Made by a program: the position numbers and the translations under genes. This document shows positions 28,571-37,264 of a DNA stretch of 64,000 bases, piece after piece. The stretch's first letter is position 1. Each line of letters opens with the position of its first letter. Under the pieces are notes generated by a model, which saw nothing but the letters and a program-made list of their open reading frames with translations, was not told the origin of the DNA and did no database searches. Location of the stretch: contig NZ_JAAOJA010000001.1 in NCBI RefSeq assembly GCF_013184545.1, positions 793,425 through 857,424 of the forward strand. Reading direction: 5' to 3'. The stretch is from Pseudomonas tumuqii (GTDB lineage Bacteria; Pseudomonadota; Gammaproteobacteria; Pseudomonadales; Pseudomonadaceae).

Positions 28571-29502
28571 GCACGCTCTGGGCGTTTCCCGGCCAGGGCG
28601 CGCAGCAGCCCGGCATGCTGCATGGCTTGCCGGACACGCCTGCAGTTCGCGCCTGCCTGGCTGAAGCCGACGCTGTGCTGGGCGAACAGGTGCTGGCGCT
28701 GGATTCGGCCGCCGCCCTGCAAGACACCCGCGCCGTACAACTCTGCCTGCTGATCGCGGGGGTGGCCTGCGCCCGTCTGCTGATCCAGCGTGGTCATCGC
28801 CCGGACTATGTGGCTGGTCTGTCCATCGGCGCCTATGCGGCGGCGGTGATCGCCGAGGCTCTGGATTTTGCCGACGCGGTGCACCTGGTCGCATTGCGCG
28901 GTGAGTTGATGCAAAGCGCCTATCCTGGCGGTTATGGCATGACTGCGATTCTCGGCCTGGAGCTAGCCAGCATCGAGCGCTTGCTCGAGCAGGTAAACAG
29001 TGCCGAGATGCCGGTCTACCTGGCCAATATCAACGCCGACAATCAACTGGTGATCGCCGGCAGCCGCGCCGCCATGGCGACCGTGGCCGAGCGGGCGAGG
29101 GCGCTGGGGGCTGGTGCGGTCAAGCCGCTGGCGGTCAGCGTACCCTCGCATTGCGCGCTGCTCGCTGAACCGGCTGCCGAGTTGGCGGCGGCTTTCGCCG
29201 CGGTCAGCCTGCAACGGCCACGGGCGGGTTATCTCAGCAGCAGTTCGGCGCGCCTGATTGCCGATCCAGATAGGCTGCGCGACGACCTCGCCCACAACAT
29301 GTGCCGCGTCGTCGACTGGCACGCCACCCTGCAAACCGCCGTCGAACGCGGCGTGCGCCTGCACCTCGAACTGCCGCCGGGCACTGTCTTGAGCGGTCTG
29401 GCGCGGCGGCTGTTCGAGCCGGGCATGGCCATCGCCTTTCAAGGTTCGCGCCTGGATACACTGGACGCCATGCTGCGCCAGGAGGTGAGCCGGAGCCGAT
29501 AA
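28567..29502 (+). CDS. mdcH: Malonate decarboxylase malonyltransferase (epsilon) MdcH
   Basis: 311 residues, MSTLWAFPGQGAQQPGML. FabD-like malonyl-CoA:ACP transacylase: AFPGQGAQ loop, nucleophile serine in VAGLSIGAYAAAVIAEAL, and catalytic histidine in SVPSHCALLAEPA. It loads the carrier protein with malonate to start the cycle. Confidence 0.94.
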   Translation: MSTLWAFPGQGAQQPGMLHGLPDTPAVRACLAEADAVLGEQVLALDSAAALQDTRAVQLCLLIAGVACARLLIQRGHRPDYVAGLSIGAYAAAVIAEALDFADAVHLVALRGELMQSAYPGGYGMTAILGLELASIERLLEQVNSAEMPVYLANINADNQLVIAGSRAAMATVAERARALGAGAVKPLAVSVPSHCALLAEPAAELAAAFAAVSLQRPRAGYLSSSSARLIADPDRLRDDLAHNMCRVVDWHATLQTAVERGVRLHLELPPGTVLSGLARRLFEPGMAIAFQGSRLDTLDAMLRQEVSRSR

Positions 29503-29563
29503 GCCGTGCCGATTTGCGAAGGACAAAAACAACAACTTCGACCCGAACATGAGGATAAAAACA

Positions 29564-29965
29564 ATGATCATCTACGGTGTAGCCTTTCTGGCGTTCTGCA
29601 CCCTGGCAGGCATCTTTATCGGTGAACTGCTGGGCAAACTCATCGGCGTACCCGCCAACGTCGGCGGTGTCGGCATCGCCATGATGCTGTTGATTTTTCT
29701 GGGCAGTTACCTGCACAAGCGCGGGGTGCTCGACGCTACGTCCGAGAAGGGCGTGGCGTTCTGGAGTGCCATCTACATCCCCATCGTGGTCGCCATGGCC
29801 GCCCAGCAGAACGTCTACGGCGCCCTCAGTGGCGGTCCGATGGCGATTATCGCGGGCACCCTCGCGGTGGTCGTGGGGTTTGCCCTGGTGCCGGTGCTGA
29901 GTCGTATCGGGCAAAAAAAGTCTGAAGAACTCGACACTACTCCCCTGACCAAACTGCCACGGTGA
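29564..29965 (+). CDS. madL: Malonate transporter subunit MadL
   Basis: 133 residues, MIIYGVAFLAFCTLAGIFIGELLGKLIGVPANVGGVGIAMMLLIFLG, with four hydrophobic segments. With MadM it takes up malonate, with sodium in the best-studied system. The ATG at 29564 has GAGGA upstream; MRIKT in front is unlikely to be translated. Confidence 0.93.
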   Translation: MIIYGVAFLAFCTLAGIFIGELLGKLIGVPANVGGVGIAMMLLIFLGSYLHKRGVLDATSEKGVAFWSAIYIPIVVAMAAQQNVYGALSGGPMAIIAGTLAVVVGFALVPVLSRIGQKKSEELDTTPLTKLPR

Positions 29966-29970
29966 TCGCC

Positions 29971-30735
29971 ATGTACGAATCCTTGATGAAAGTAATCACC
30001 AGCTACGGCCTGATCAGCGGCTTCGCCGTCGTCGGCCTCACCATGTGGGTGTCCTACTGGATCTCCGATACCTTCACCAAAGGCCGCCTGCATGGTTCGG
30101 CGATTGCCATCCTGCTCGGCCTGCTGCTGTCCTATATCGGCGGCGCCTACACCGGCGGGAGTAAGGGTCTGGTGGATATCCCGCTGTTTGCCGGTATCGG
30201 CCTGCTGGGTGGGGCCATGCTGCGAGACTTCGCCATTGTCGCCACCGGGTTTGGCGTGAGTGTCGAAGAGCTGAAACGCGCTGGTGTTGCCGGGGTGCTG
30301 GCGCTATTCGTCGGCGTGGGCACCTCATTTGTTGCCGGGGTTGGCGTGGCCATGGCCTTCGGTTACACCGACGCCGTCAGCCTGACCACCATCGGCACTG
30401 GCGCGGTGACCTATATCGTCGGTCCGGTGACCGGTGCGGCGATTGGCGCCAGTTCGGAAGTGATGGCGCTGTCGATCGCCGCCGGCTTGGTCAAGGCGAT
30501 CCTGGTGATGGTGGCGACGCCCTTCGTTGCGCCCTATATCGGTCTGAACAACCCGCGCAGTGCGGTGATCTTTGGTGGCCTGATCGGCACCTCCAGCGGC
30601 GTGGCCGGCGGCCTGGCGGCGACCGACCCGAAGCTGGTGCCCTACGGTTGTCTGACGGCGGCGTTCTATACCGCGCTGGGCTGCCTGCTCGGGCCGTCGC
30701 TGCTGTTCTTCATCATGCGCGGGTTGATGGGCTGA
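29971..30735 (+). CDS. madM: Malonate transporter subunit MadM
   Basis: 254 residues, MYESLMKVITSYGLISGFAVVGLTMWVSYWISDTFTKGRLHGSAIAILLG, with seven or more membrane segments. Starts 5 nt after madL; a GTG nine bases earlier is an alternative. Last gene of the mdc operon and convergent with mdcR. Confidence 0.93.
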   Translation: MYESLMKVITSYGLISGFAVVGLTMWVSYWISDTFTKGRLHGSAIAILLGLLLSYIGGAYTGGSKGLVDIPLFAGIGLLGGAMLRDFAIVATGFGVSVEELKRAGVAGVLALFVGVGTSFVAGVGVAMAFGYTDAVSLTTIGTGAVTYIVGPVTGAAIGASSEVMALSIAAGLVKAILVMVATPFVAPYIGLNNPRSAVIFGGLIGTSSGVAGGLAATDPKLVPYGCLTAAFYTALGCLLGPSLLFFIMRGLMG

Positions 30736-30793
30736 TCATTCGCGGGTATGGGACTGGGCGTCCCCCCCGCCCCTACGGTTCTACACCGCCCGT

Positions 30794-31711
30794 TCAGGCG
30801 TCGTGCCTCAGGCTGTACATGCGGCATTCGGCAAGCAGCGCGAGCAGGTTCGGGTCGCGCTCCTTGGCCTTGAGAAACACCACGCCGATATGCTGTTGCA
30901 GGTGGTATTTGGCCTGCAGTGGAATCAGCTTCACGCGGTTTTCATAGACCGCGGCGATGCGCCCCGGCAGCAGGGCGTAGCCGACTCCGGAACTGACCAT
31001 GCTGAGCAGGGTGAAGATGTCGTTGACCTGCATCGCCACTTTTGGCTCGAAGCCCGCCTGCTGGAACACCCGCGCGCCGTCCTGATGGGTGGCGAAGCCC
31101 TGGGTGAGGGTGATGAAGGTGGCTTCGCGCAGGTCGGCCAGATCCACCGCCGGCTGCTGGGCGAAGGGCGAGTCGACCGGCACGGCAAGGAAGATATCGT
31201 CGGAGAACAGCTGCAGTTGTTCGCAGTCGGGATCGCTGACGCTGTCGTTGAGCGCCACCAGGATGGCGTCCAGTTCCATGTTCTTCAGCTTGTGCAGCAG
31301 GTCGACATTGGAGCCGAGGATCAGGTCGATGTTCAGCTCGCTGCGGCGGATTTTCAGACCCATGATCAACTGCGGCACGGTCTTCACCGTCAGCGAGTAG
31401 AGCGCGCCGAGCTTGAAGCGCTCGGCGCTGAAACCCGCCGCCTCACGGGTCAGGCGCACGCTGTCGAGCACTTGCTGGATCAGCTTCAGCGCCCGTTCTT
31501 CCAGCACATAAGCACTTTTCAACGGGATCAGGTTGCGCCCTTCGTGCTTGAACAGCGGGCAGCGCAAGGCGCTCTCCAGCGAATGGATGGCACGATGCAC
31601 GCTGACCGTACTGGTCTCCAGTTCGGCCGCCGCCCGCGCCAGGTTGCCGCTGCGCATGAAGGCCAGAAAGATTTCCAGCTTCTTCAGGGTGAGTTCTTCG
31701 TCGATCAACAT
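30794..31711 (-). CDS. mdcR: LysR-type regulator of the malonate operon
   Basis: 305 residues. The N-terminal winged helix is LTLKKLEIFLAFMRSGNLARAAAELETSTVSVHRAIHSLESAL, followed by a periplasmic-binding-like effector domain (LGALYSLTVKTVPQLIMGLK and GSNVDLLHKLKNMELDAILVAL). Position directly after madM, convergent, is that of MdcR, which activates mdc genes when malonate is present. Here it does not face its operon's promoter, so control would be in trans on the region before mdcA. Confidence 0.88.
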   Translation of the reverse strand: MLIDEELTLKKLEIFLAFMRSGNLARAAAELETSTVSVHRAIHSLESALRCPLFKHEGRNLIPLKSAYVLEERALKLIQQVLDSVRLTREAAGFSAERFKLGALYSLTVKTVPQLIMGLKIRRSELNIDLILGSNVDLLHKLKNMELDAILVALNDSVSDPDCEQLQLFSDDIFLAVPVDSPFAQQPAVDLADLREATFITLTQGFATHQDGARVFQQAGFEPKVAMQVNDIFTLLSMVSSGVGYALLPGRIAAVYENRVKLIPLQAKYHLQQHIGVVFLKAKERDPNLLALLAECRMYSLRHDA

Positions 31712-31780
31712 AACGCTTGGCCTGGACAGGATGAGGGGCGCTGGTGCGGTATTGGCCCTTGACGGCTCACGGGCTCAGGT

Positions 31781-32089
31781 TCAGCCGCAGTTGATCCGCT
31801 GGATCACCTCGGCCTCGTCGATATCGATATTCAGGCGCTGCGAGTTGTAGTCCAGGGTCACTGCATCGCCGGGGGCGAGTACGCGAACGCTACGTGCGCC
31901 GGCGTGCTGGCGCGCCTGTTCGACCTGTTCGGCGGTCGCGGTCTGGCCCAGCATGCCTTGCACCAGTTCGGCGTTACACACGCCGTTGGGATTGGCGGGT
32001 GGTGCCGGTGTCTTGCTGCTGTCTACCGAGCTGCAGCCGGTGAGTACGGCGAGCAAGGCCAGGGTGCAGGGAAGTCGTTTGCGATACAT
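31781..32089 (-). CDS. I78-family peptidase inhibitor lipoprotein
   Basis: 102 residues from MYRKRLPCTLALLAVLTGCSSVDSS: lipoprotein signal with lipobox LTGC, then a Pro-rich linker and one inhibitor I78 domain. The domain reads CNAELVQGMLGQTATAEQVEQA, then SVRVLAPGDAVTLDYNSQRLNIDIDEAEVIQRINCG, with the two conserved cysteines. Members resemble small periplasmic elastase inhibitors. The longer frame up to 32197 lacks signal-peptide character. Confidence 0.85.
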   Translation of the reverse strand: MYRKRLPCTLALLAVLTGCSSVDSSKTPAPPANPNGVCNAELVQGMLGQTATAEQVEQARQHAGARSVRVLAPGDAVTLDYNSQRLNIDIDEAEVIQRINCG

Positions 32090-32193
32090 GCGGTGGTCCT
32101 TGGGTCGGGCGCCAGGGCGGCGCACTGAATTGATTGCTGTAGATCTGACGCCGCTAGGGAGCGTCTGTTCCTCGGCCTGGGGCTCAAGGCGGC

Positions 32194-32409
32194 TCATGTC
32201 TGTTTACGACAGCTCAGCCGCACGATAGCGCCGATCACTATCACTGCGCCAACCACTTGGGCGTGGCTCAGCACCTGCGCCGGGACTACCCAGCCCGGCA
32301 GCAGTCTGGCCGCCGGCTCGACATTCATCGGCCGGGCGTTGCGCGGTATGTCCAGGCACGGCCTGCAGACGCACAGCAGGCTGAGCCCTACGCTACGCGT
32401 CGGTGTCAT
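32194..32409 (-). pseudogene. Possible EamA-transporter C-terminal remnant
   Basis: The frame ends NVEPAARLLPGWVVPAQVLSHAQVVGAVIVIGAIVRLS, which follows the last-helix pattern of EamA/DMT permeases (N-x-EP-x-x-A ... LGGALILAGVV). Everything needed upstream is absent and the remaining 28 residues do not look like the family. I read it as a decayed scrap; it may be chance. Confidence 0.35.
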
Positions 32410-32645
32410 CTAGGCTCAAAGGGGCCGTCACATTCCGCGCTGGAGGCCGCTTTCTCGCAGGAGGACAGCGCAGGTACAGGATGACACTCAAACCAGCCGC
32501 CCGAGACAGGAGCCGCTGGAGGTCGTGGCGACGGCAACGCGGAAAACTGCAGCCGACTCATGCCCTCGTGCGAAGCGAAGAGGTGCGGGTCCAAGACCTA
32601 ATCACCGATCTTGCCAACGGACCGCGTTGGCCAGGAGGGTCATCC

Positions 32646-33134
32646 ATGCTCCTTCAAGGTTCCTGCCATTGCGGCGCGGTAGTGTTCAGCCTGACCAGCG
32701 CCCATCCCTATCCCTACCAGCGTTGCTACTGCTCGATTTGCCGCAAGACCCAGGGCGGCGGCGGTTACTCGATCAACCTGGGCGGCGACGCGCACAGCCT
32801 GAAAGTCAGGGGGCGCAAGCAGGTATCCATCTATCACGCCAAGATCAAGCGCGAAGGCGAGCGCCGCACCCATACCAGCAGTGCCGAGCGGCATTTCTGC
32901 CGGCTCTGTGGCAGCGCCCTCTGGCTCTTCAGTCCGGAGTGGCCGGATCTCATTCACCCCTTCGCCTCGGCTATCGACACGCCTCTGCCGGTGCCGCCGG
33001 AACACACGCATCTGCTGCTCGGTTCGAAAGCGTCCTGGGTCGAACTCGAGATACGGCCCGGCGATAAACAATTCGACGGCTACCCCGAGGAGTCCATCGC
33101 CCAGTGGCACGAGCGCCTCGGCTTGAGTCGATGA
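32646..33134 (+). CDS. GFA-family (glutathione-dependent formaldehyde-activating enzyme-like) protein
   Basis: 162 residues, MLLQGSCHCGAVVFSLTSAHPYPYQRCYCSICRKTQGGGGY. Zinc-binding cysteines of the family are visible in CHCG, CYCSICRK and HFCRLCGSALW. The name is historical; most members have no proved reaction. GGAGG lies before the ATG. No operon partner. Confidence 0.85.
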   Translation: MLLQGSCHCGAVVFSLTSAHPYPYQRCYCSICRKTQGGGGYSINLGGDAHSLKVRGRKQVSIYHAKIKREGERRTHTSSAERHFCRLCGSALWLFSPEWPDLIHPFASAIDTPLPVPPEHTHLLLGSKASWVELEIRPGDKQFDGYPEESIAQWHERLGLSR

Positions 33135-33154
33135 CTGCCAGCCGAGTCTGTAGT

Positions 33155-33280
33155 GGTCTGATTTCCCTGGACACCTCGGCAGGTGGAAAATCCACCGACA
33201 GAGGCGTCATGTATGAGCCTTGGACACGGTCAGCTTCGCCGGCTTCACTGAACCCGTGTTGCAACGGGATCTGCCGAGGA
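33155..33280. mobile_element. Possible insertion-sequence end remnant
   Basis: TGTAGTGGTCTGATTTCCC at 33150 onward, followed by TGGACACC, looks like the terminal inverted repeat of an IS3-type element, with a short stretch that does not code for anything complete. No second end or transposase was found. Recognition is by eye only. Confidence 0.3.
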
Positions 33281-33339
33281 CGATGGGGGCGATCTTTTGC
33301 TTCGAAGGTACCATCGCCGGCTAAAGCGCCGCTCAGCGT

Positions 33340-33912
33340 TCAGCGAGCGGGTTTGCCGCCTACCTGTTCAAGCAACACGTTTCTCGTGGTTTGCAGCAGG
33401 CGGTCGGACAGGGCGGGATCGCTGACGCTGCGCGACAGCAGCAGGGCGCCGACCATGGCCGACAGCAGCAGTACGCTGCGCTCGGCGGCGTCTTCGCCGT
33501 CCAGGCAGGACTCGATCATGCACAGGCGATCGCTGACCACCTCGTCGGTAATCGGGCTGGGCTGGCCGCGCTGGCCCAGTTCGGCGGACACGGTCGGCAG
33601 CGGGCAGCCGTCGCCGGGGTTGGCGCGGTGGGCGGTGGACAGGTAACGGGCGATAAACTGCGGCAGCGGATCCGCGCCGGCGAAGATCTCCTCCGTGCTC
33701 GCCTTGAGCTGCTCGGCGCTACTGCGCAGGGCGGTTTCGACCAGTTCGTCCTTGGATTTGAAGTGCGCGTAAAAACCGCCGTGGGTCAGGCCCAGGGCCT
33801 TCATCAGCGGCTGCAGGCCGGTGGCACCGACCCCGTCGCGGCGAAAGCGCTGGGCCGCTTCGTCGATGATGCGCTGGTGGGTCTGGGCTTTATGGTCTTC
33901 TGAATAACGCAT
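33340..33912 (-). CDS. TetR/AcrR-family regulator
   Basis: 190 residues. The DNA-binding domain is MRYSEDHKAQTHQRIIDEAAQRFRRDGVGATGLQPLMKALGLTHGGFYAHFKSKDELVETAL; the C-terminal ligand domain includes CPLPTVSAELGQRG, common in the group controlling small oxidoreductases. Target genes are not evident: neighbours are a GFA protein and decayed DNA. Confidence 0.88.
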   Translation of the reverse strand: MRYSEDHKAQTHQRIIDEAAQRFRRDGVGATGLQPLMKALGLTHGGFYAHFKSKDELVETALRSSAEQLKASTEEIFAGADPLPQFIARYLSTAHRANPGDGCPLPTVSAELGQRGQPSPITDEVVSDRLCMIESCLDGEDAAERSVLLLSAMVGALLLSRSVSDPALSDRLLQTTRNVLLEQVGGKPAR

Positions 33913-33997
33913 GGGCTGTTACCGTCCGGCTGCTTAAGATGCTGGGCGTAATTTTACACCTTTACGCGCACCAAGCAGCGTTCAAGCTCCAGCCGGC

Positions 33998-34146
33998 TCT
34001 GCCACGCGGGGCTCGGCCGAGCTGGCCTGGCGCCCGCGCACCAGGCTGCACAGCGCCGCGACCACCGGCAGCATGGGCAGCCATCAGGCGCTCAGCAGGT
34101 TGCCTGCCAATTGCAACGCCAGGAGCCAGGTCAGGTCTTTAAGCAT
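33998..34146 (-). pseudogene. Broken small membrane-protein gene (CidA/LrgA-like start)
   Basis: The frame begins MLKDLTWLLALQLAGNLLSA, hits TGA, and continues WLPMLPVVAALCSLVRGRQ. The start recalls CidA/LrgA holin-like proteins (LTWL-LFQLLG ... LPxLPGP), then the likeness is lost. Its ATG overlaps the stop of the DUF934 gene (ATGCTTAA), as an operon partner would. I read it as a gene inactivated by a stop and a deletion; the family name is tentative. Confidence 0.35.
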
Positions 34147-34672
34147 CAGGGGCCGCACTCGCGCCACGGCGGCGGAACAGCGGCCGCGGCTCGATGGCCG
34201 AGCGGCCGTAGAGCACGCTCATGCCGGCCAGGCCCTTGAGCGCGTCCGCCGCGGATTTGTCCTCGCGCACGGCGAAAGCATCGAAGCCGCACTGGCGCAT
34301 ATGGCTGAGCTGGTCGCGCAATACATCGCCGAGCGCGCGCAACTCGCCGGCCCAGCCCAGCCGGGTACGCAGCAGGTAGGCCTGGCTGTAACCGCGGCCG
34401 TCGCGGAAGCTGGGGAACTCGATGGCGATCAGCGGCAGCACCGACAGATAGGCAGCAATCGTCTCGACCTCGTCGTCCGGGGCCAAGCACAGGCCGTCCA
34501 GGCTGAAGCGCCGGCCCGCGAGCGTCGCCTGATCCTGCCGCGCCAGCCAGGCCGCCAACGGCAAGATCAGCGGGCCGACGGGCCGCGCCTGGTCCGGCTC
34601 GCGCAGCCACTGCCAGGGATCATCCTCAACCACCCGGGCCTGGCCCGCGCTCAAGCGAATCAGGTTATTCAT
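34139..34672 (-). CDS. DUF934 protein of the sulfite reductase operon
   Basis: 177 residues, MNNLIRLSAGQARVVEDDPWQWLREPDQARPVGPLILPLAAWL. DUF934 block: LDGLCLAPDDEVETIAAYLSVLPLIAIEFPSFRDGRGYSQAYLLRTRLGWAGELRALGDVLRDQLSHMRQCGFDAF. The gene nearly always follows cysI in proteobacteria and is thought to assist sulfite reduction; its function is unproved. Start overlaps the cysI stop (ATGA). Confidence 0.92.
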   Translation of the reverse strand: MNNLIRLSAGQARVVEDDPWQWLREPDQARPVGPLILPLAAWLARQDQATLAGRRFSLDGLCLAPDDEVETIAAYLSVLPLIAIEFPSFRDGRGYSQAYLLRTRLGWAGELRALGDVLRDQLSHMRQCGFDAFAVREDKSAADALKGLAGMSVLYGRSAIEPRPLFRRRGASAAPDA

Positions 34673-36339
34673 GCCGGCACCTGGGTCTTGCGATAGACCT
34701 GTTCCCTGAAGGGTTCGAGGCCGATGCGTTGCACGGTATCGACGAAGCGTTCGTCGACCTCGCGGTAGTCGCTGAAGGTCTTGACCAGGCCTTCGATGAC
34801 CTCGGGAATCTCCGCCGCGCTGAACGCGGGACCAATCACCTTGCCCAGGGCGCTGGCCTTGCCCTGGGCACCGCCGATGGTCACCTGGTACCACTCGCTG
34901 CCGTTCTTATCCACGCCGAGGATGCCGATATTGCCGATGTGGTGATGGCCGCAGGCATTCATGCAGCCGGAGATGTTCAGGCTCAGTTCGCCCAGTTCGT
35001 GCAGGGCGTCCTGGTCGGCGAAACGCTGCTGGATCGACTGGGCAATGGGGATCGACTTGGCATTGGCCAGGGCGCAGTAATCGCCGCCCGGGCAGACGAT
35101 CATGTCGGTCAGCAGGCCGATATTGGCGGTGCCCAGGCCATGGCTCAGGGCGCGCTGGTAGAGGCCATGCAGGTCAGCCTTGCGCACATCCGGCAGCACC
35201 ACATTCTGTTCGTGGGCGATGCGGATTTCGCCGAAGCCGAAGTCCTCGGCCAGGTCGGCGATGGCGTGCATCTGAGCCGAGGTCACATCCCCGGGCGGCG
35301 AACTGGCCCCCGGCTTGGTCGACAGCACCACCGAGGCGTAGCCCGCCACCCGGTGCGCGCGCACATTGCGCGAGACCCAGCGGGCGAAGCCCGGGTCGCG
35401 GGCCAGGGCGCTGCCGAAGTCCAGATCAACCTCATCCAGGTTGGCGTAGGCCGGCGTGACGAAGGCCGCCGCCACCCGCTGATACTCGGCCGCAGTCAGC
35501 TCCGCCGGGCCGTCCTTGATCTGCTGCCACTCGGCCTCGACTTCCCGGGCGAAGGCCTCGATGCCCAGGGCCTTAACCAGGATCTTGATCCGCGCCTTGT
35601 ACTTGTTGTCGCGCCGGCCGTGGCGGTTGTAGACCCGCAGCACGGCTTCGACGTAGGACAGCAGGTGCCGCCAGGGCAGGCCCTCGCGGATCTGCTGGCT
35701 GAGGATCGGGGTGCGCCCCAGGCCGCCGCCGACCATCACCCGCAGCAGCAACTCGCCGGCCGCGTCGCGGTACAGGTACAGGCCGATGTCGTGCATCATC
35801 ACCGCCGCGCGGTCTTCCTGCGCCGCGCACAGGGCGATCTTGAACTTGCGCGGCAGGTAGAGGAATTCTGGGTTGACCGTCGACCACTGGCGCAGGATCT
35901 CCGCCAATGGCCGCGGGTCGAGCAGCTCGTCGGCGGCGACCCCGGCGAAAGCCTCGGTGGTGATATTGCGCACGCAGTTGCCGGAGGTCTGGATCGCATG
36001 CATCTCGACCTCGGCCAGGCGTTCGAGAATGTCGCCGACCTGCTCCAGCTCGATCCAGTTGAACTGGATATTCTGCCGGGTGGTGAAGTGCCCGTAGTCG
36101 CGGTCGTAGTCCCGGGCGATGCCCGCCAGGGTGCGCAGTTGCCGCGCGGACAGGGTGCCGTAGGGAATCGCCACACGCAGCATATAGGCATGCTTTTGCA
36201 TGTAGAGGCCGTTCTGCAAACGCAGCGGCAGAAACTCTTCCTCGCTCAACTCACCGCTGAGCCGCCGCTCTATCTGATCGCGAAACTGCGCCACGCGCTC
36301 GCGCACCAGAGCGCGGTCGTATTCATCGTATTGGTACAT
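34669..36339 (-). CDS. cysI: Sulfite reductase hemoprotein
   Basis: 556 residues. The two nitrite/sulfite reductase half-domains are visible, with FTTRQNIQFNWIELEQVGDIL and SGNCVRNITTEAFAGV in the first. The siroheme/4Fe-4S cysteines lie in the C-terminal part: IVCPGGDYCALANAKSIPIA and ISGCMNACGHHHIGNIGI. It reduces sulfite to sulfide in cysteine synthesis. This matches PA1838 of P. aeruginosa in length and setting (from memory). Confidence 0.95.
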   Translation of the reverse strand: MYQYDEYDRALVRERVAQFRDQIERRLSGELSEEEFLPLRLQNGLYMQKHAYMLRVAIPYGTLSARQLRTLAGIARDYDRDYGHFTTRQNIQFNWIELEQVGDILERLAEVEMHAIQTSGNCVRNITTEAFAGVAADELLDPRPLAEILRQWSTVNPEFLYLPRKFKIALCAAQEDRAAVMMHDIGLYLYRDAAGELLLRVMVGGGLGRTPILSQQIREGLPWRHLLSYVEAVLRVYNRHGRRDNKYKARIKILVKALGIEAFAREVEAEWQQIKDGPAELTAAEYQRVAAAFVTPAYANLDEVDLDFGSALARDPGFARWVSRNVRAHRVAGYASVVLSTKPGASSPPGDVTSAQMHAIADLAEDFGFGEIRIAHEQNVVLPDVRKADLHGLYQRALSHGLGTANIGLLTDMIVCPGGDYCALANAKSIPIAQSIQQRFADQDALHELGELSLNISGCMNACGHHHIGNIGILGVDKNGSEWYQVTIGGAQGKASALGKVIGPAFSAAEIPEVIEGLVKTFSDYREVDERFVDTVQRIGLEPFREQVYRKTQVPA

Positions 36340-36462
36340 CGGCGGCCTCGGCTGTTATCGACGGCCACACTATGCGCGTGGCCCTGATAGCGAAACAGCT
36401 GCAGATCCGGCGGAAAAATACGGAGCAGATGGCCTGGTCAGCAGTGGCTGCTCGGCGCGCGG

Positions 36463-36951
36463 CTAAACGCGGGTGCCGCGCGCGTTCTTCTTCTGCAGGA
36501 TCATCGACGCTTCGTTGTAGGCATTCTGGAAGGCGACGCTGCCGATCCAATCCACTGCCGTGTCTTCGTCTTCATCGTGGAAGATCCCGCGATAGGTGAT
36601 CAGCAGGCCCATCATGAAGTCGGTGGCCGCGTCTTCCGCTTCCTCGGCGACCACCAGCTCCAACACCGGGTATTGCAGGAACACCAGGCACATCGCTAGC
36701 AGGCTGATGCCTTCGCCGAATTTCATCGCCTGGAACAGATCGTCGAAGTGCGCCGGGTCGAAACCGTTCTCTTCGATGTCTTTGAAGTCGAAGGTGCTCA
36801 GGTCGATTTCGACATCATCGAACGGCTCGTTGATCAGCGGATTGGCCAGCAGCGGATGGACGACATTGGCTTTGGCCTTGCCCGAACGGTTCTGCTTGGC
36901 CTTGGCTTTGGCCCGCTGGGCGCGTTTTTGCTGTTTATCTGGGGAGGCCAT
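36463..36951 (-). CDS. Conserved hypothetical protein, PA1840-like
   Basis: About 162 residues starting MASPDKQQKRAQRAKAKAKQNRSGKAK: a very basic N-terminal tail, then an acidic helical body (FDDVEIDLSTFDFKDIEENGFDPAHFDDLFQAM) and two amphipathic stretches. AAGGA lies 10 nt upstream of the chosen ATG; starts at 36981 and 37011 are possible. The basic tail could bind nucleic acid. Function unknown; it accompanies cysI in pseudomonads. Confidence 0.75.
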   Translation of the reverse strand: MASPDKQQKRAQRAKAKAKQNRSGKAKANVVHPLLANPLINEPFDDVEIDLSTFDFKDIEENGFDPAHFDDLFQAMKFGEGISLLAMCLVFLQYPVLELVVAEEAEDAATDFMMGLLITYRGIFHDEDEDTAVDWIGSVAFQNAYNEASMILQKKNARGTRV

Positions 36952-37264
36952 GGAGGCGAGTTCCTTGTGCGATGCAGCCATATCTATGGCCCAGGGTAAT
37001 CGGGTGCACATTGTATTCAGTCTTGGCTGGGTTCGTCGGCCAAAGAAGATTTCTCCTGCTGTAAACGTTCGCTTTCGGCTCAGGAGCGGACGTCCCTCGG
37101 GTTGACACCAAAGCGGTCAAGAACATTGCTATGCGTCCAGGGCCACAGCGCCCCTCGCCTGCTCCACCATCTGATCCGCTTTTTATTTGAAAACCTGAGT
37201 CTGTTATCCAAATCCCCGCGCTCGCATCATTCGCCTCGCCTGATAAAGCCCGACGAGGCCCGTA

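Noticed and set aside
37012..37264. ANR/FNR box before ccoG
   Set aside because: TTGAC and GTCAA occur near 37101 but nine bases apart instead of four, so the site does not fit.
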